A DNA stretch of 64,000 nucleotides from Streptomyces sp. S465 (GTDB lineage: Bacteria > Actinomycetota > Actinomycetes > Streptomycetales > Streptomycetaceae), in NCBI RefSeq assembly GCF_026898115.1, contig NZ_CP114036.1, forward strand, positions 3,831,001-3,895,000, given 5' to 3'. Numbering within the stretch: position 1 is the stretch's first letter; each line of letters begins with the position of its first letter. The notes under the pieces were generated by a model that saw nothing but the letters and a program-made list of their open reading frames with translations, did no database searches and was not told the DNA's origin. A program made the translations under genes and the position numbers. This document shows, piece by piece, positions 27,332 through 37,074 of this stretch.

Positions 27332-29341
27332 TCACCGCCGCAGCCGCCGCCGCACTCCCGTGACGACCTTGATCGGGGCCACTTCCAGGGCCAGGGCCCG
27401 AGCCGGGCCCAGGGCCACCGGTTTGGCGTAGTAGGGACGGCAGCCGAAGCGGAGCCAGCGGGTCGCGGCCAGTCGGTCGAAGTGCGGCACGACCGCGGTG
27501 CGGCACGGCCCCTCCTCCCCGGGGCCGTCCATGATCAGCGTCAGCGTCCAGCAGCCGGTGCCCAGCCTGCCGACCGGCAGCCGGGCGGTGAAGACGGCGG
27601 CGGAGCCGCCCGGTTCACAGTGCGCCGGCACCTCGTGCACCGTGCCCGTCCCGCCCTCGGCGCGCAGCCGCAGCGTGCCGCCCTCCCGCGCGGCCTCCTC
27701 CGTCAGCCGTCCGCCGACCAGCAGGGTGCTCCTGGTGCGCCACAGGGCCCGGAGCACCTGGCAGGGCGGGTCCAGCGGGTGGGCGACCTCGCCGACGTCG
27801 AGCGAGAGATTGCCGTACGGGGTGAAGTACGGCACCACCGCCACGGGCCCCTGGGGCATGCTGACGCGCCGCCGGGACGGATGGGTGGCCTCGCCGCCCT
27901 CGCGGCGGTTGCCGAACCGCACGGTACGGCTGACGCCCTGGGCGCGGACGTCCAGGTAGATGTTCCACAGCCCCCGTTCGAGCGGGGCCCCGCCGTCGGC
28001 GGTGGCCGGGTCGATCTCGGCGGTGAAGCCCGCCATCTCGTAGCGCCGCCCCTCCCCGGGCAGCGGATGGGCCGAGAGGCACGGTGTGGTGGGCAGCCGG
28101 ACCTCGGGACGGTCGGCCCGGTACTTGCGCAGCACGATCTCGGTGGCCGGGTCGAGGGCGTCGACGTCCTCGATATAGGCGTGGCCGGCCAGCCGCAGCA
28201 CCCCGCCGTGCCATCCGGCCGCCTCCAGATGGTGGTGGACCGGCAGCCGGTCGGTCACGTCGAAGCACATGTCCGGGACGGCGGCGGCGTGGTCCCGGAA
28301 GAACGGGTGCAGCCAGTAGACGCGGCCCTTGTCGACGAGATGGCCGCGCCGCTCGTCGCGTCTGGCGTTCCGGGCCACGGTCAGCACCTCGTCGAAGCGG
28401 TCGGCGCGCAGCAGATGGATCAGCAGCCGGTCGGGGGCGTCGAGCCGCTGGAAGAGGGCGTCGGTCACCCAGGTCCTCGCCCAGTGCCGGAACTCCGGGA
28501 AGAACCGCTCCCGCGCGTCCTGTTCGCTCTCGCGGGGCAGCAGGGCGCGCAGCGGTCCGCACAGCTCCCACTCCACATGGCGGCGCATGATCTGGTCCCG
28601 GCGCGGGCCCGGCTCCAGATAACGGGCCACGGTCTCGAAGCACAGCCGGGTGCCGTCCATGCGGTGGGCGAGGTCGGCGGCGGTGAGGGTGAGGTTGGAG
28701 CGGTTCTCGCGGTAGCGGACGTAGTAGCAGTCGTAGTCAGCGACCACGGATATCCCGGAGGCGTTGAGGTAGGCGGCCGCGGTGAACGGCTTGTCCTCGC
28801 AGTTGCGGTAGGGCGGGAAGCGCAGGTGCAGCCGCTCGATGAGGGAGCGCCGGAACAGCTTCCACGGGCCCAGGGTGAGGTAGGCGTGGGAGGAGAAGAC
28901 GTCGGTGCGCGGCTGGTTGTGCTGGAAGACGGCACGGGGCACGGCACGTCCCCCCACGGAGGCTATTCGTCCGAGGACGACGTCGGTGCCGTTGGCGTCG
29001 GCCATGGCCACCATGCGGCGCAGCGCGTCCGGCCCCAGATAGTCGTCGGAGTCGAGGAAGAAGACGAAGTCGCCCCGTGCGTGGTCCAGCCCGGTGTTGC
29101 GGGGGACGCCCGCGCAGCCGGAGTTCTCCTGGCGGAAGACGCGGAGCGCGGGGCAGGTGCGGGCGAGCCGCTCCAGCTGCTCGCCGGTGCCGTCGGTCGA
29201 GCCGTCGTCCACGGCGATGATCTCGATCCGGTCCTGGCCGAGGGTCTGGTCCATCGCGGAGGTGACGGCACGGGTCAGCTCCGGCAGGGCGTTGTAGGCG
29301 GGGATGATCACGCTGACACGAGGTCGGGACACAGCGGGCAT
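27332..29341 (-). CDS. Family 2 glycosyltransferase, paralogue 2
   Basis: 669-aa GT2 enzyme with complete motifs: RVSVIIPAYNALPELTRAV, the nucleotide site VDDGSTDGT, the DxD in FLDSDDYLG and a GDFVFFLD strand. It aligns along its full length with the convergent gene (shared TAAAYLNASGISVVADYDCY, KLFRR, VYWLHPFFRD, TVRFGNR). The start ATG at 29339-29341 is supported by AGGAGG 7 nt upstream; the open frame extends further but is low-complexity repeat. The more canonical active site suggests this copy keeps the ancestral activity. Confidence 0.9.
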   Translation of the reverse strand: MPAVSRPRVSVIIPAYNALPELTRAVTSAMDQTLGQDRIEIIAVDDGSTDGTGEQLERLARTCPALRVFRQENSGCAGVPRNTGLDHARGDFVFFLDSDDYLGPDALRRMVAMADANGTDVVLGRIASVGGRAVPRAVFQHNQPRTDVFSSHAYLTLGPWKLFRRSLIERLHLRFPPYRNCEDKPFTAAAYLNASGISVVADYDCYYVRYRENRSNLTLTAADLAHRMDGTRLCFETVARYLEPGPRRDQIMRRHVEWELCGPLRALLPRESEQDARERFFPEFRHWARTWVTDALFQRLDAPDRLLIHLLRADRFDEVLTVARNARRDERRGHLVDKGRVYWLHPFFRDHAAAVPDMCFDVTDRLPVHHHLEAAGWHGGVLRLAGHAYIEDVDALDPATEIVLRKYRADRPEVRLPTTPCLSAHPLPGEGRRYEMAGFTAEIDPATADGGAPLERGLWNIYLDVRAQGVSRTVRFGNRREGGEATHPSRRRVSMPQGPVAVVPYFTPYGNLSLDVGEVAHPLDPPCQVLRALWRTRSTLLVGGRLTEEAAREGGTLRLRAEGGTGTVHEVPAHCEPGGSAAVFTARLPVGRLGTGCWTLTLIMDGPGEEGPCRTAVVPHFDRLAATRWLRFGCRPYYAKPVALGPARALALEVAPIKVVTGVRRRLRR

Positions 29342-29359
29342 GGGACAGCCTCCTGACTC

Positions 29360-29490
29360 CGGGCTCGGACGCGGACGTGACGGACCGGGATCGACGGATC
29401 GGCTCGGCGGACCGGGACCCGACGGACCGCGATCGACGGACCGCGATCGACGGACCGGGGCCCGACGGACCGGGGCCCGACGGACCGCGA
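29360..29490. repeat. Intergenic tandem repeat with GACGGACCGCGATC core
   Basis: Between the GT2 gene and the GT2-TagF gene (both minus strand), GACGGACCGCGATC and GACGGACCGGGGCCC motifs recur about six times in 130 bp. This is the upstream region of the GT2 gene, so promoter spacing may be affected. No dyad-symmetric operator stands out. Confidence 0.8.
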
Positions 29491-31818
29491 TCACTCGGCG
29501 GTGAGGACGCCGCCGCGCGGTTCCGCCGTATCGCTGTCTCCGCCAACCGGCCCCGCCGTAGCGCTGTCTCCGCCGCCCGGCCCCGCCGATGCGCTGTCGC
29601 CGCCGACCGGCAGCAGCCGCGCCCGGGGCGCGGACGTGGACGGGACCGGGAGCTCCGTGTCGTCCTGGCCCAGCATCAGGGTCCGCACCACCCGCTCGGC
29701 CGCGTGGCCGTCGTCGAACCGGCAGAAGCGGGCCCGGAAGGCGGTGCGCAGCGCGGTCGCGTCCGCGTCGCACCAGCGGCCCTCGCGGAAGACCTCGACC
29801 AGCTCCCGCTCGGTGCGGGCGACGGCTCCCGGGGTCTCGCCGGGGGAGCCGGAGAGCAGGTCGAAGTAGACGCCGCGGGAGGACCGGTAGATGTCCCAGT
29901 CGTCGGCGTAGATCACGATGGGGCGGTCCAGGAGGGCGTAGTCGAACATCATCGACGAGTAGTCGGTGATCAGGGCGTCGGCCGCCAGGCACAGCTCCTC
30001 CACCGACCGGTGGCGCGAGACGTCGATCACCAGCCCGGCCTCCTGGAGCCGGGCCAGCTGGTCCTGCGGCCGGTAGGAGTAGTGGGCGCGCACCAGCAGC
30101 GTCGTCCGCGGGCCGAGCTCGCGGCTGAGCCGCTCCAGGTCCAGCCGGGGGGTGAACCCCTTCTGGTAGTCGCGGAGGGTGGGCGCGTAGAGGAGGGCGG
30201 TGTGTCCGGCCGGGATGCCCAGCTGTTCGCGGATGCGCCGGATGTCGTCATCGGACGCGGTGAAGAAGACGTCATTGCGCGGATATCCGTATTCCAGCAG
30301 CCGGTACGAGGCGGGGTAGACGCGTTCCCAGATCTGGCTGGAGTGCGGATTGGAGGAGAGGGCGAAGTCCCAGCGGTCGATGCGCTTGAGCAGATTGCCG
30401 AAGCTCATCCCGCCCGCGGCGGCCGGATAGCGCTGCTGGTCCAGCCCCATGCATTTGAGCGGGGTGCCGTGGAAGGTCTGCACATGGACCGTGCCCGGCC
30501 GTTTCACCACCTCATTGGCGAAGTTGACGTTGTTGATGAGGTATTTCGCGCGGGCCACGGCGCGGTAGTAGTCGCGGGTGCCCGGGATGACGTAGTCGAC
30601 ACCGTCCGGGAGGGACGCGATCTCCGACTTCCTGACCACCCACACCCCGTGGATCTCCGGCGCCAGCTCCCGTGCCTTGTGGTAGATGGCCGCCGGGTTG
30701 CACAGCACCCCGCGGCCCCAGTACGCGGAGTACACGGCCAGCCGGTCGTCCACCGGCCGCCGCCGGTGCAGCCCGTACAGGGTCCGCTTGGCCTGTGCGG
30801 CCAGGGGCGGCCGGACGGTCCGGCGCAGCTTGCGGGCCGCGGCGGCCGCCCGTACCGACAGTTCGTGCTCCCGGTAGCGGACGAAGGAGCCGGCCGCCAG
30901 CGCCTCGAAACGCCACCGGCCCTCCACCGGCGGGGTGAATCCCGCGGGGACGTGGTCGCGGTACCACTCGGCGGCCCGGCGGAAGAAGCGCGGCCGGTCC
31001 GCCGTCGCCACCCGGGAGGTGCGGTCCAGGCAGAACAGGAAATGGGAGACGGCCCGTTCGAAGAGCAGCGGGCGCAGGGGCTCCAGCTGCGGCCGGTCGT
31101 CGAGGAAGTCGAAAAGCCGGGCGTATTGCTGAAAGATGACGAAATGCTTCTCCCCGGGGCTTCCCGTACTGGCCCCGACCCGCCGCTGCCGGTATTCCAG
31201 GCCCACCAGATCCACACAGGCTATGCGCCGCGCGGTGAGCATCGTCTTGTACGAGAGCAGGGCGTCCTCATAGATGCCCTCGCTGAACGCGAAGCCATGG
31301 CGGGTGTAGAAACCGCGGTGGTAGACGCGGTTGGACGACATCGCGAAGAGCCGCAGGAATTCCGGGCGTTCGACGACGGAGAAGACATCGGTGCCCGCCG
31401 AGGCCAGCAGGTCCCCGAAGATGCTCGGGGCCCGGCGCTCCGACCAGTAGGTGCGCACGTGGTTGAAGTAGAGGATGTCCGGGTCGCCGGTCAGGGCGAG
31501 CCGGTCGGCGAGGCCCTGGAGGGTGCCGGGGGCGAGGGTGTCATCGCCGTCCAGGAAGAGCAGATAGTCCCCGCCGGCCCGCTCGACCCCGGCGTTACGG
31601 GCCTGGCCCGGCCCCGAGTTGACCCGCTGGTGCACGGGCACGACCCGGCTGTCGCGCGCCGCGTACGCGTCGATGATCGCGCCGCAGTGGTCCGGTGAGC
31701 AGTCGTCGACGGCGACCACCTCGAGGTCGTCGAACGACTGCGTCAGTACGGAGTCCAGGCAGGCGCCCAGATAACCCTGGACGCGATAGGCGGCGATGAC
31801 GATGGTGAAGCGGGGCAT
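29491..31818 (-). CDS. Bifunctional GT2 - TagF-like glycerophosphotransferase
   Basis: 775-aa fusion. Residues 1-230 are a GT2 domain (FTIVIAAYRVQGYLGACLDS, VVAVDDCSPD, DYLLFLDGDDTLAPG). Residues about 380-740 are a CDP-glycerol:polyglycerophosphate transferase-like domain with NNVNFANEV, VQTFHGTPLKCMG, ALSSNPHSSQIWERVY, EYGYPRNDV, LLYAPTLRDYQ and DALITDYSSMMFDYALLDRP, including the expected His and Pro residues. The C-terminus has a 10-residue block (GGDSATAGP type) repeated three times. The ATG at 31816-31818 follows GAGGAG by 5 nt. It probably polymerises a glycosylated polyol-phosphate wall polymer. The gene lies downstream of, and in line with, the glutamate dehydrogenase gene but is separated by a strong hairpin. 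Confidence 0.9.
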   Translation of the reverse strand: MPRFTIVIAAYRVQGYLGACLDSVLTQSFDDLEVVAVDDCSPDHCGAIIDAYAARDSRVVPVHQRVNSGPGQARNAGVERAGGDYLLFLDGDDTLAPGTLQGLADRLALTGDPDILYFNHVRTYWSERRAPSIFGDLLASAGTDVFSVVERPEFLRLFAMSSNRVYHRGFYTRHGFAFSEGIYEDALLSYKTMLTARRIACVDLVGLEYRQRRVGASTGSPGEKHFVIFQQYARLFDFLDDRPQLEPLRPLLFERAVSHFLFCLDRTSRVATADRPRFFRRAAEWYRDHVPAGFTPPVEGRWRFEALAAGSFVRYREHELSVRAAAAARKLRRTVRPPLAAQAKRTLYGLHRRRPVDDRLAVYSAYWGRGVLCNPAAIYHKARELAPEIHGVWVVRKSEIASLPDGVDYVIPGTRDYYRAVARAKYLINNVNFANEVVKRPGTVHVQTFHGTPLKCMGLDQQRYPAAAGGMSFGNLLKRIDRWDFALSSNPHSSQIWERVYPASYRLLEYGYPRNDVFFTASDDDIRRIREQLGIPAGHTALLYAPTLRDYQKGFTPRLDLERLSRELGPRTTLLVRAHYSYRPQDQLARLQEAGLVIDVSRHRSVEELCLAADALITDYSSMMFDYALLDRPIVIYADDWDIYRSSRGVYFDLLSGSPGETPGAVARTERELVEVFREGRWCDADATALRTAFRARFCRFDDGHAAERVVRTLMLGQDDTELPVPSTSAPRARLLPVGGDSASAGPGGGDSATAGPVGGDSDTAEPRGGVLTAE
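29523..29612. repeat. 30-bp repeat x3 coding the C-terminal tail of the GT2-TagF protein
   Basis: Units at 29523, 29553 and 29583 with core GCGCTGTCTCCGCC on the plus strand. On the minus strand they encode three decapeptides of the GGDSATAGP type. The unit is a multiple of three, so copy number can vary in frame. Confidence 0.85.
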
Positions 31819-32050
31819 AAGGCTCCTCGGGACACGGCGGCGGTTCGAGGCGCGAAGCACTCACTGTCCCCCACGCTAGGTGGGTTCATCCCGATATGCC
31901 CGTTAAGTCGCCGAAAGAAGCGGCCACGCGGGTGACGATGTTCCCCTGATGCCGCCGGCGCCCGGTCGCGGGTCGGCCCGGTGCCGGTTCCACTCGCCGG
32001 CGGCCGGCAGAAAGGCAAGGCCCCGCGAGAACAGGGCCGTGATACGACGG

Positions 32051-32089
32051 ACCGCGCCGCCCGGAGCACGGGGCCCCGGGCGGCGCGGT
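32051..32089 (-). terminator. Strong hairpin after the glutamate dehydrogenase gene
   Basis: ACCGCGCCGCCCGG (32051-32064) pairs perfectly with CCGGGCGGCGCGGT (32076-32089) across an 11-nt loop, 17 nt beyond the dehydrogenase stop. There is no U-run, as is common for terminators in high-GC actinobacteria. Confidence 0.7.
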
Positions 32090-32106
32090 CGGTTGCGATC
32101 GGGCGC

Positions 32107-35100
32107 TCAGCTGTGGGTGCGCAGCAGCGTCCGCATGGTCCGCATCGCGACCGACAGATTGGCCAGGTCGAAGGTCTCCGACGACTGGATCTCATCGAGC
32201 GTGGTGCGCGCCCGCTGGAGGATCGCGGAGTTCTTCCCCTCCCACGCCTTGAAGCGCTGCTCGGGCGTCGAGCCGCCGTTGCCCACCGACAGCACATCGG
32301 CGGTCAGGGCGGCCTGCGCCGCGTACAGGTCCTCGCGGATGGAGACCCGGGCCATGGACTGCCACCGGTCGGCGCGCGGCAGCTCGATGATCCGGTCCAT
32401 CAGCTGGCTGATCCGCAGCCGGTCGGACAGGTCGTAGTAGACCTCGGCGACCGCCAGCGGCTCCTTGCCGGTGCGGTCCGCGATGGCGACGATGTCCAGC
32501 GTCGGGAAGGCCGAGGAGAAGCCCGCCACCCGGGTGGCCAGCTCCTCGGGGACGCCCGCCCCGGTCAGCTCGTCGCAGATCCGCTGGTACCACTCGATGT
32601 CGGAGCCGCGCAGCAGCTTGGGCAGCTGGGCCCGGACCGCGCCGACCCGCTCCGCGAAGAAGTCGATGGTCTCGGCGAGCTGGAGCGGCTGCGGCCGGTT
32701 GTTGAGCAGCCAGCGGGTGCCGCGCTCGACCAGCCGGCGCGAGTGCAGCCGCATCCTGGTCTGGATGTCGGCGGTGACGGCCGTGTCCAGCGCCTCGACC
32801 TCGTCCCACACCCGGTTCAGCTCGAAGATCGCGCGGGCCGCGGTCTGGGCGCGCACGATCTCCTCGGTGGAGGCCCCGGTCTCCTCCCGCATCCGGTGCA
32901 GGAAGGTGGTACCTGCGGTGTTGACGGTGTCGTTGACCAGCACCGTGGTGATGATCTCGCGCCGCAGCGCATGGCCGTCGATGTGCTCGGGGAACCGCTG
33001 GCGCAGGGCCTGCGGGAAGTAGGCGTGCAGCAGCCGCTGGAGGTACGGATCGTCGGGCAGCCCGGTGGCGATCAGCTCCTCGGCCACCGTGATCTTGACG
33101 TAGGCGAGCAGCACGGCCAGTTCGGGCTGGGTCAGACCGCGCCCGGCGGACAGCCGCTCGCGGATCTGGCGGTCGGTGGGCAGGAACTCCAGCGCCCGGT
33201 CCAGCCGCCCCTCCCGCCCCAGGCGGCGCATCAGCCGCTGATGGGCGTGGAGCAGGCTGGGCGCCTGGGCGACGGAGTTGGCCAGGGCCACGTTCTGCGC
33301 GTAGTTGTTGCGCAGCACCAGCGCGCCGACCTCGTCGGTCATCTCGGCGAGCACCTTGTTGCGCTGCTTGAGGGTGAGGTCTCCCTCGGTGACCAGGGCG
33401 TTGAGCAGGATCTTGATGTTCACCTCATGGTCGGAGGTGTCCACACCGGCGCTGTTGTCGATCGCGTCGGTGTTGATCCGGCCGCCGTTGGCGGCGAACT
33501 CGATACGGCCCAGCTGGGTCAGGCCCAGGTTGCCGCCCTCGCCGACCACCTTGACCCGCAGGTCCTGGCCGTCCACCCGGATGGCGTCATTGGCCTTGTC
33601 GCCGACATCGCCGTGCGATTCGGAGGACGCCTTGACGTAGGTGCCGATACCGCCGTTCCACAGCAGGTCGACCGGCGCCTTGAGGATCGTCTTCATCAGA
33701 TCGGCCGGGGTCATCTTGGCGACCCGCTTCTCGATGCCCAGCGCGGCCCGCACCTGCGGGGTGAGCGGGATGGCCTTGGCCGAACGGGGGTGGATGCCGC
33801 CGCCCGCCGACAGCAGCTCGGCGTTGTAGTCCGCCCACGAGGAGCGCGGCAGCTCGAACAGGCGGCGGCGCTCGGCGTAGGAGGTGGCCGCGTCCGGGTT
33901 GGGGTCCAGGAAGATGTGCCGGTGGTCGAAGGCGGCGACCAGCCGGATGTGCTCGCTCAGCAGCATGCCGTTGCCGAACACGTCACCGGACATGTCGCCG
34001 ACGCCCACGACCGTGAAGTCCTCGGTCTGGGTGTCATGGCCCAGCTCACGGAAGTGGCGCTTGACCGACTCCCAGGCGCCGCGGGCGGTGATGCCCATGC
34101 CCTTGTGGTCGTAACCGGCGGAGCCGCCGGAGGCGAAGGCGTCGCCGAGCCAGAAGCCGTACGCCTGGGCGACGTCGTTGGCGATGTCGGAGAAGGTCGC
34201 GGTGCCCTTGTCGGCGGCGACGACCAGATAGGTGTCGTCCCCGTCGTGGCGGACCACGTCCTTGGGCGGCTCGACCTGCCCGGCGACCATGTTGTCGGTG
34301 ATGTCGAGCAGCCCGGAGATGAAGGTCTTGTAGCAGGCGATGCCCTCGGCCAGCCAGGCGTCGCGGTCCACGGACGGATCCGGCAGCCGCTTGCCGACGA
34401 AGCCGCCCTTCGCGCCCACCGGCACGATGACCGTGTTCTTCACCATCTGCGCCTTGACCAGGCCCAGGATCTCGGTACGGAAGTCCTCACGCCGGTCGGA
34501 CCAGCGCAAGCCCCCGCGCGCCACCTTGCCGAACCGCAGGTGCACACCCTCGACCCGCGGGGAGTAGACCCAGATCTCGTACGCCGGGCGGGGCGCCGGC
34601 AGGTCCGGCACGGCCTGCGGGTCCAGCTTCACCGACAGATAGTCGTGCGGCTTGCCGTCCCCGTTCTTCTGGAAGTGATTCGTCCGCAGGGTGGCCTTGA
34701 TCAGGGTGAGGAAGGAGCGCAGGATGCGGTCCTCGTCCAGCGAGGCCACCTGGTCCAGCGCCGCGTCCAGCTCCTCCAGCAGCGCGTCGGTCAGCTCCAG
34801 CCCCGCCCGCTGCCGCTCGGGCGACATCCGGGCCTCGAAGAGGGACACCAGCAGCCGGGTGGTGTGCACATTGTTCCGGAGGGTGTCCTCCATGTACGAC
34901 TGGCTGAAGGTGGACCCAGCCTGCCGCAGATACTTGGCGTAGGCCCGCAGCACCATCGCCTGCCGCCAGTCCAGCCCGGCGCCCAGCACCAGCTGGTTGA
35001 AGTTGTCGCTCTCCGCCTGGCCGGTCCACACCGCGGCGAACGCGTTCTGGAAGCGCTCACGGGCGTCGTCGGCGAGCGTCTCGCCCTCGCGCAGCGGCAG

Positions 35101-37074
35101 GCGCAGCCCGAAGTCGTAGATCCAGGCCGTGGTCTTGTCCGAGCAGCGCAGCTCGTACGGGCGCTCGTCCACCACCTCGACGCCGAGGGTGTTGAGCACC
35201 GGCAGCACCGCGGACAGCGAGACCTGGGCCCCGGCCCGGTAGATCTTGAAGCGGCGCTCGGCGTGGGCCGCGCCCACCGGTTCGTAGAGGCTGAGCGCGA
35301 AGTCCTGCCCACCGCTCTTCAGCCGCTCCATGTGCTGGAGGTCGGCGACGGCGCCGCGCGGGGTGTGGTCCGCCTTGTACCCCTCGGGGAAGGCGTGCTG
35401 ATAGCGGCGGAGCAGCTCGGCCCCGCGCTCCTCGCCGACCTCGGAGACCAGGGCCTCGGCGAAACCGTCGGCCCAGGACCGGGCGGCCTCGATCAGCCGG
35501 CTCTCGATCCGCTCCACATCGGCGTCGGTGAGGTCGGGCAGCTCGGTGCCGGGCTGCACCCGGATCACGAAGTGCAGCCGGGACAGCACCGATTCGGTGT
35601 GCAGGGCGGTGAAGTCGACCGGCGGGCGGCCGCTCAGCTCCTCCAGCAGGATGTCGGTCAGCCGCAGCCGCACATCGGTGGTGAAGCGGTCGCGCGGCAG
35701 GTAGACCAGCGCGGAGTAGTAGCGCCCGTACTCGTCCTGGCGCAGGTACAGCCGCAGCCGGCGGCGCTCCTGGAGGTAGAGCACGCTGGTCACGATCGAA
35801 CGGAGCTGCTCGACCGGGGTCTGGAACAGCTCGTCGCGCGGGTAGGTCTCCAGGATCTGGAGCAGGTCCCGGCCGTCGTGGCTGTTGACCCCGAAGCCCG
35901 CGCCCGCGAGCACCTCGTCCACCTTGCGGCGGATGACCGGGACCCGGCGCACCGACTCGGTGTACGCGGCCGAGGAGAACAGCCCCAGGAAGCGGCGCTC
36001 GCCGATCACATTGCCCTCGGCGTCGAACTTCTTCACCCCGATGTAGTCGAGGTACGAGGGGCGGTGCACGGTGGCGCGGCTGTTGGCCTTGGTGAGCACC
36101 AGCAGCTTGCGCTCGCGCGCCTTGGCGCGGGCGTCGGCCGGAAGCCGGTTGAAGGACGGCGACACCGGGGCCGCGGGGCCCGCGTGGGCGCTCTGGTCGG
36201 CGTCCTTGTGCTGCGGGTCGGAGCGGAGGATGCCCAGCCCCGTGCCGGGCACCGCGGTCAGCACGTCCTCCTCGCCACCGGCCTCGGTGGGGACCTGCGT
36301 CAGCTCGTACTCGCGGAAGCCGATGAAGGTGAAGTGGTCGTCCGCGAGCCAGCGCAGCAGCTCCCGGGCCTCCTCGACCTCCTCCTGGCGGACCTCGGCG
36401 GCCTTGGGCTCGTCCGTCAGGCCCTCGGCGATGCGCAGCGCGGACTGGCGCATCTTGTCCCAGTCCTCGACGGCCTCCCGGACATCGGACAGCACACGCA
36501 GCAGATCGGCGGTGATCTGCTTCAGATCGCCTCGGTCGGTCTCGCGATCGGTTTCGACATGGATCCAGGACTCGATGACCGCGTCATGCGGAAGCTTCTT
36601 ACGGGTCGGGCCCTCCGAGGAGATATCGAGCAGCTCGATCAGCTTGCCGGTGATGTCACGGCGCACGACCACCTGCGGATGGATCACCACATGGATGCCG
36701 CGCCCCTGCCGGCTGAGCTCGTTGGTGACCGAGTCCACCAGGAACGGCATGTCGTCGGTGACCACCTCGACCACGGAGTGGCTGCACGTCCAGCCGTGCT
36801 CCTCGACCGTCGGGGTGTGCACCCGGACGTTCGCCGTGCCCTGCGGACGCACCTCGGCGAGCCGGTAGTGGGAGAGCGCCGCCCCGAAGACGTCGACCGG
36901 GTCACGATCGGCCAAGTCCTCGGGAGGCGTGTGCAGGTAGTAGTGCTGGAGGTATGCGGTCAGGGTCTCCGGTCCTGGGCCCTGCACCGGTTGCCCCCCG
37001 GCAGGGCTGTTCTCAGCGACCCGGGCGGCCCGTTCGAGCAACTCGGCCTTGGCTTCGTCCAGCTTGGTCTGCAT
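32107..37074 (-). CDS. gdh: NAD-specific glutamate dehydrogenase, large (L_180) type
   Basis: 1655-aa enzyme of the roughly 180-kDa NAD-GDH class first described in Streptomyces clavuligerus; it converts glutamate to 2-oxoglutarate plus ammonia with NAD. The catalytic core shows MVKNTVIVPVGAKGGFVGKR, RWSDRREDFRTEILGL, GDMSGDVFGNGML, GGIGTYVK and a nucleotide-fold segment near VVGEGGNLGLTQ. The large N-terminal region (about 1-680) contains ACT-like regulatory segments and the C-terminal 500 residues are helical, as usual for the class. The ATG at 37072-37074 is chosen (MQTKLDEAK) with CAGGAG upstream; longer in-frame starts exist. Length and domain order fit the family. Expected to be cytosolic and catabolic. 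Confidence 0.96.
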   Translation of the reverse strand: MQTKLDEAKAELLERAARVAENSPAGGQPVQGPGPETLTAYLQHYYLHTPPEDLADRDPVDVFGAALSHYRLAEVRPQGTANVRVHTPTVEEHGWTCSHSVVEVVTDDMPFLVDSVTNELSRQGRGIHVVIHPQVVVRRDITGKLIELLDISSEGPTRKKLPHDAVIESWIHVETDRETDRGDLKQITADLLRVLSDVREAVEDWDKMRQSALRIAEGLTDEPKAAEVRQEEVEEARELLRWLADDHFTFIGFREYELTQVPTEAGGEEDVLTAVPGTGLGILRSDPQHKDADQSAHAGPAAPVSPSFNRLPADARAKARERKLLVLTKANSRATVHRPSYLDYIGVKKFDAEGNVIGERRFLGLFSSAAYTESVRRVPVIRRKVDEVLAGAGFGVNSHDGRDLLQILETYPRDELFQTPVEQLRSIVTSVLYLQERRRLRLYLRQDEYGRYYSALVYLPRDRFTTDVRLRLTDILLEELSGRPPVDFTALHTESVLSRLHFVIRVQPGTELPDLTDADVERIESRLIEAARSWADGFAEALVSEVGEERGAELLRRYQHAFPEGYKADHTPRGAVADLQHMERLKSGGQDFALSLYEPVGAAHAERRFKIYRAGAQVSLSAVLPVLNTLGVEVVDERPYELRCSDKTTAWIYDFGLRLPLREGETLADDARERFQNAFAAVWTGQAESDNFNQLVLGAGLDWRQAMVLRAYAKYLRQAGSTFSQSYMEDTLRNNVHTTRLLVSLFEARMSPERQRAGLELTDALLEELDAALDQVASLDEDRILRSFLTLIKATLRTNHFQKNGDGKPHDYLSVKLDPQAVPDLPAPRPAYEIWVYSPRVEGVHLRFGKVARGGLRWSDRREDFRTEILGLVKAQMVKNTVIVPVGAKGGFVGKRLPDPSVDRDAWLAEGIACYKTFISGLLDITDNMVAGQVEPPKDVVRHDGDDTYLVVAADKGTATFSDIANDVAQAYGFWLGDAFASGGSAGYDHKGMGITARGAWESVKRHFRELGHDTQTEDFTVVGVGDMSGDVFGNGMLLSEHIRLVAAFDHRHIFLDPNPDAATSYAERRRLFELPRSSWADYNAELLSAGGGIHPRSAKAIPLTPQVRAALGIEKRVAKMTPADLMKTILKAPVDLLWNGGIGTYVKASSESHGDVGDKANDAIRVDGQDLRVKVVGEGGNLGLTQLGRIEFAANGGRINTDAIDNSAGVDTSDHEVNIKILLNALVTEGDLTLKQRNKVLAEMTDEVGALVLRNNYAQNVALANSVAQAPSLLHAHQRLMRRLGREGRLDRALEFLPTDRQIRERLSAGRGLTQPELAVLLAYVKITVAEELIATGLPDDPYLQRLLHAYFPQALRQRFPEHIDGHALRREIITTVLVNDTVNTAGTTFLHRMREETGASTEEIVRAQTAARAIFELNRVWDEVEALDTAVTADIQTRMRLHSRRLVERGTRWLLNNRPQPLQLAETIDFFAERVGAVRAQLPKLLRGSDIEWYQRICDELTGAGVPEELATRVAGFSSAFPTLDIVAIADRTGKEPLAVAEVYYDLSDRLRISQLMDRIIELPRADRWQSMARVSIREDLYAAQAALTADVLSVGNGGSTPEQRFKAWEGKNSAILQRARTTLDEIQSSETFDLANLSVAMRTMRTLLRTHS

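Noticed and set aside
29342..29992. Longer N-terminus for the minus-strand GT2 enzyme
   Set aside because: The extension is repeat-coded and overlaps the next gene; AGGAGG sits 7 nt before the ATG at 29341.
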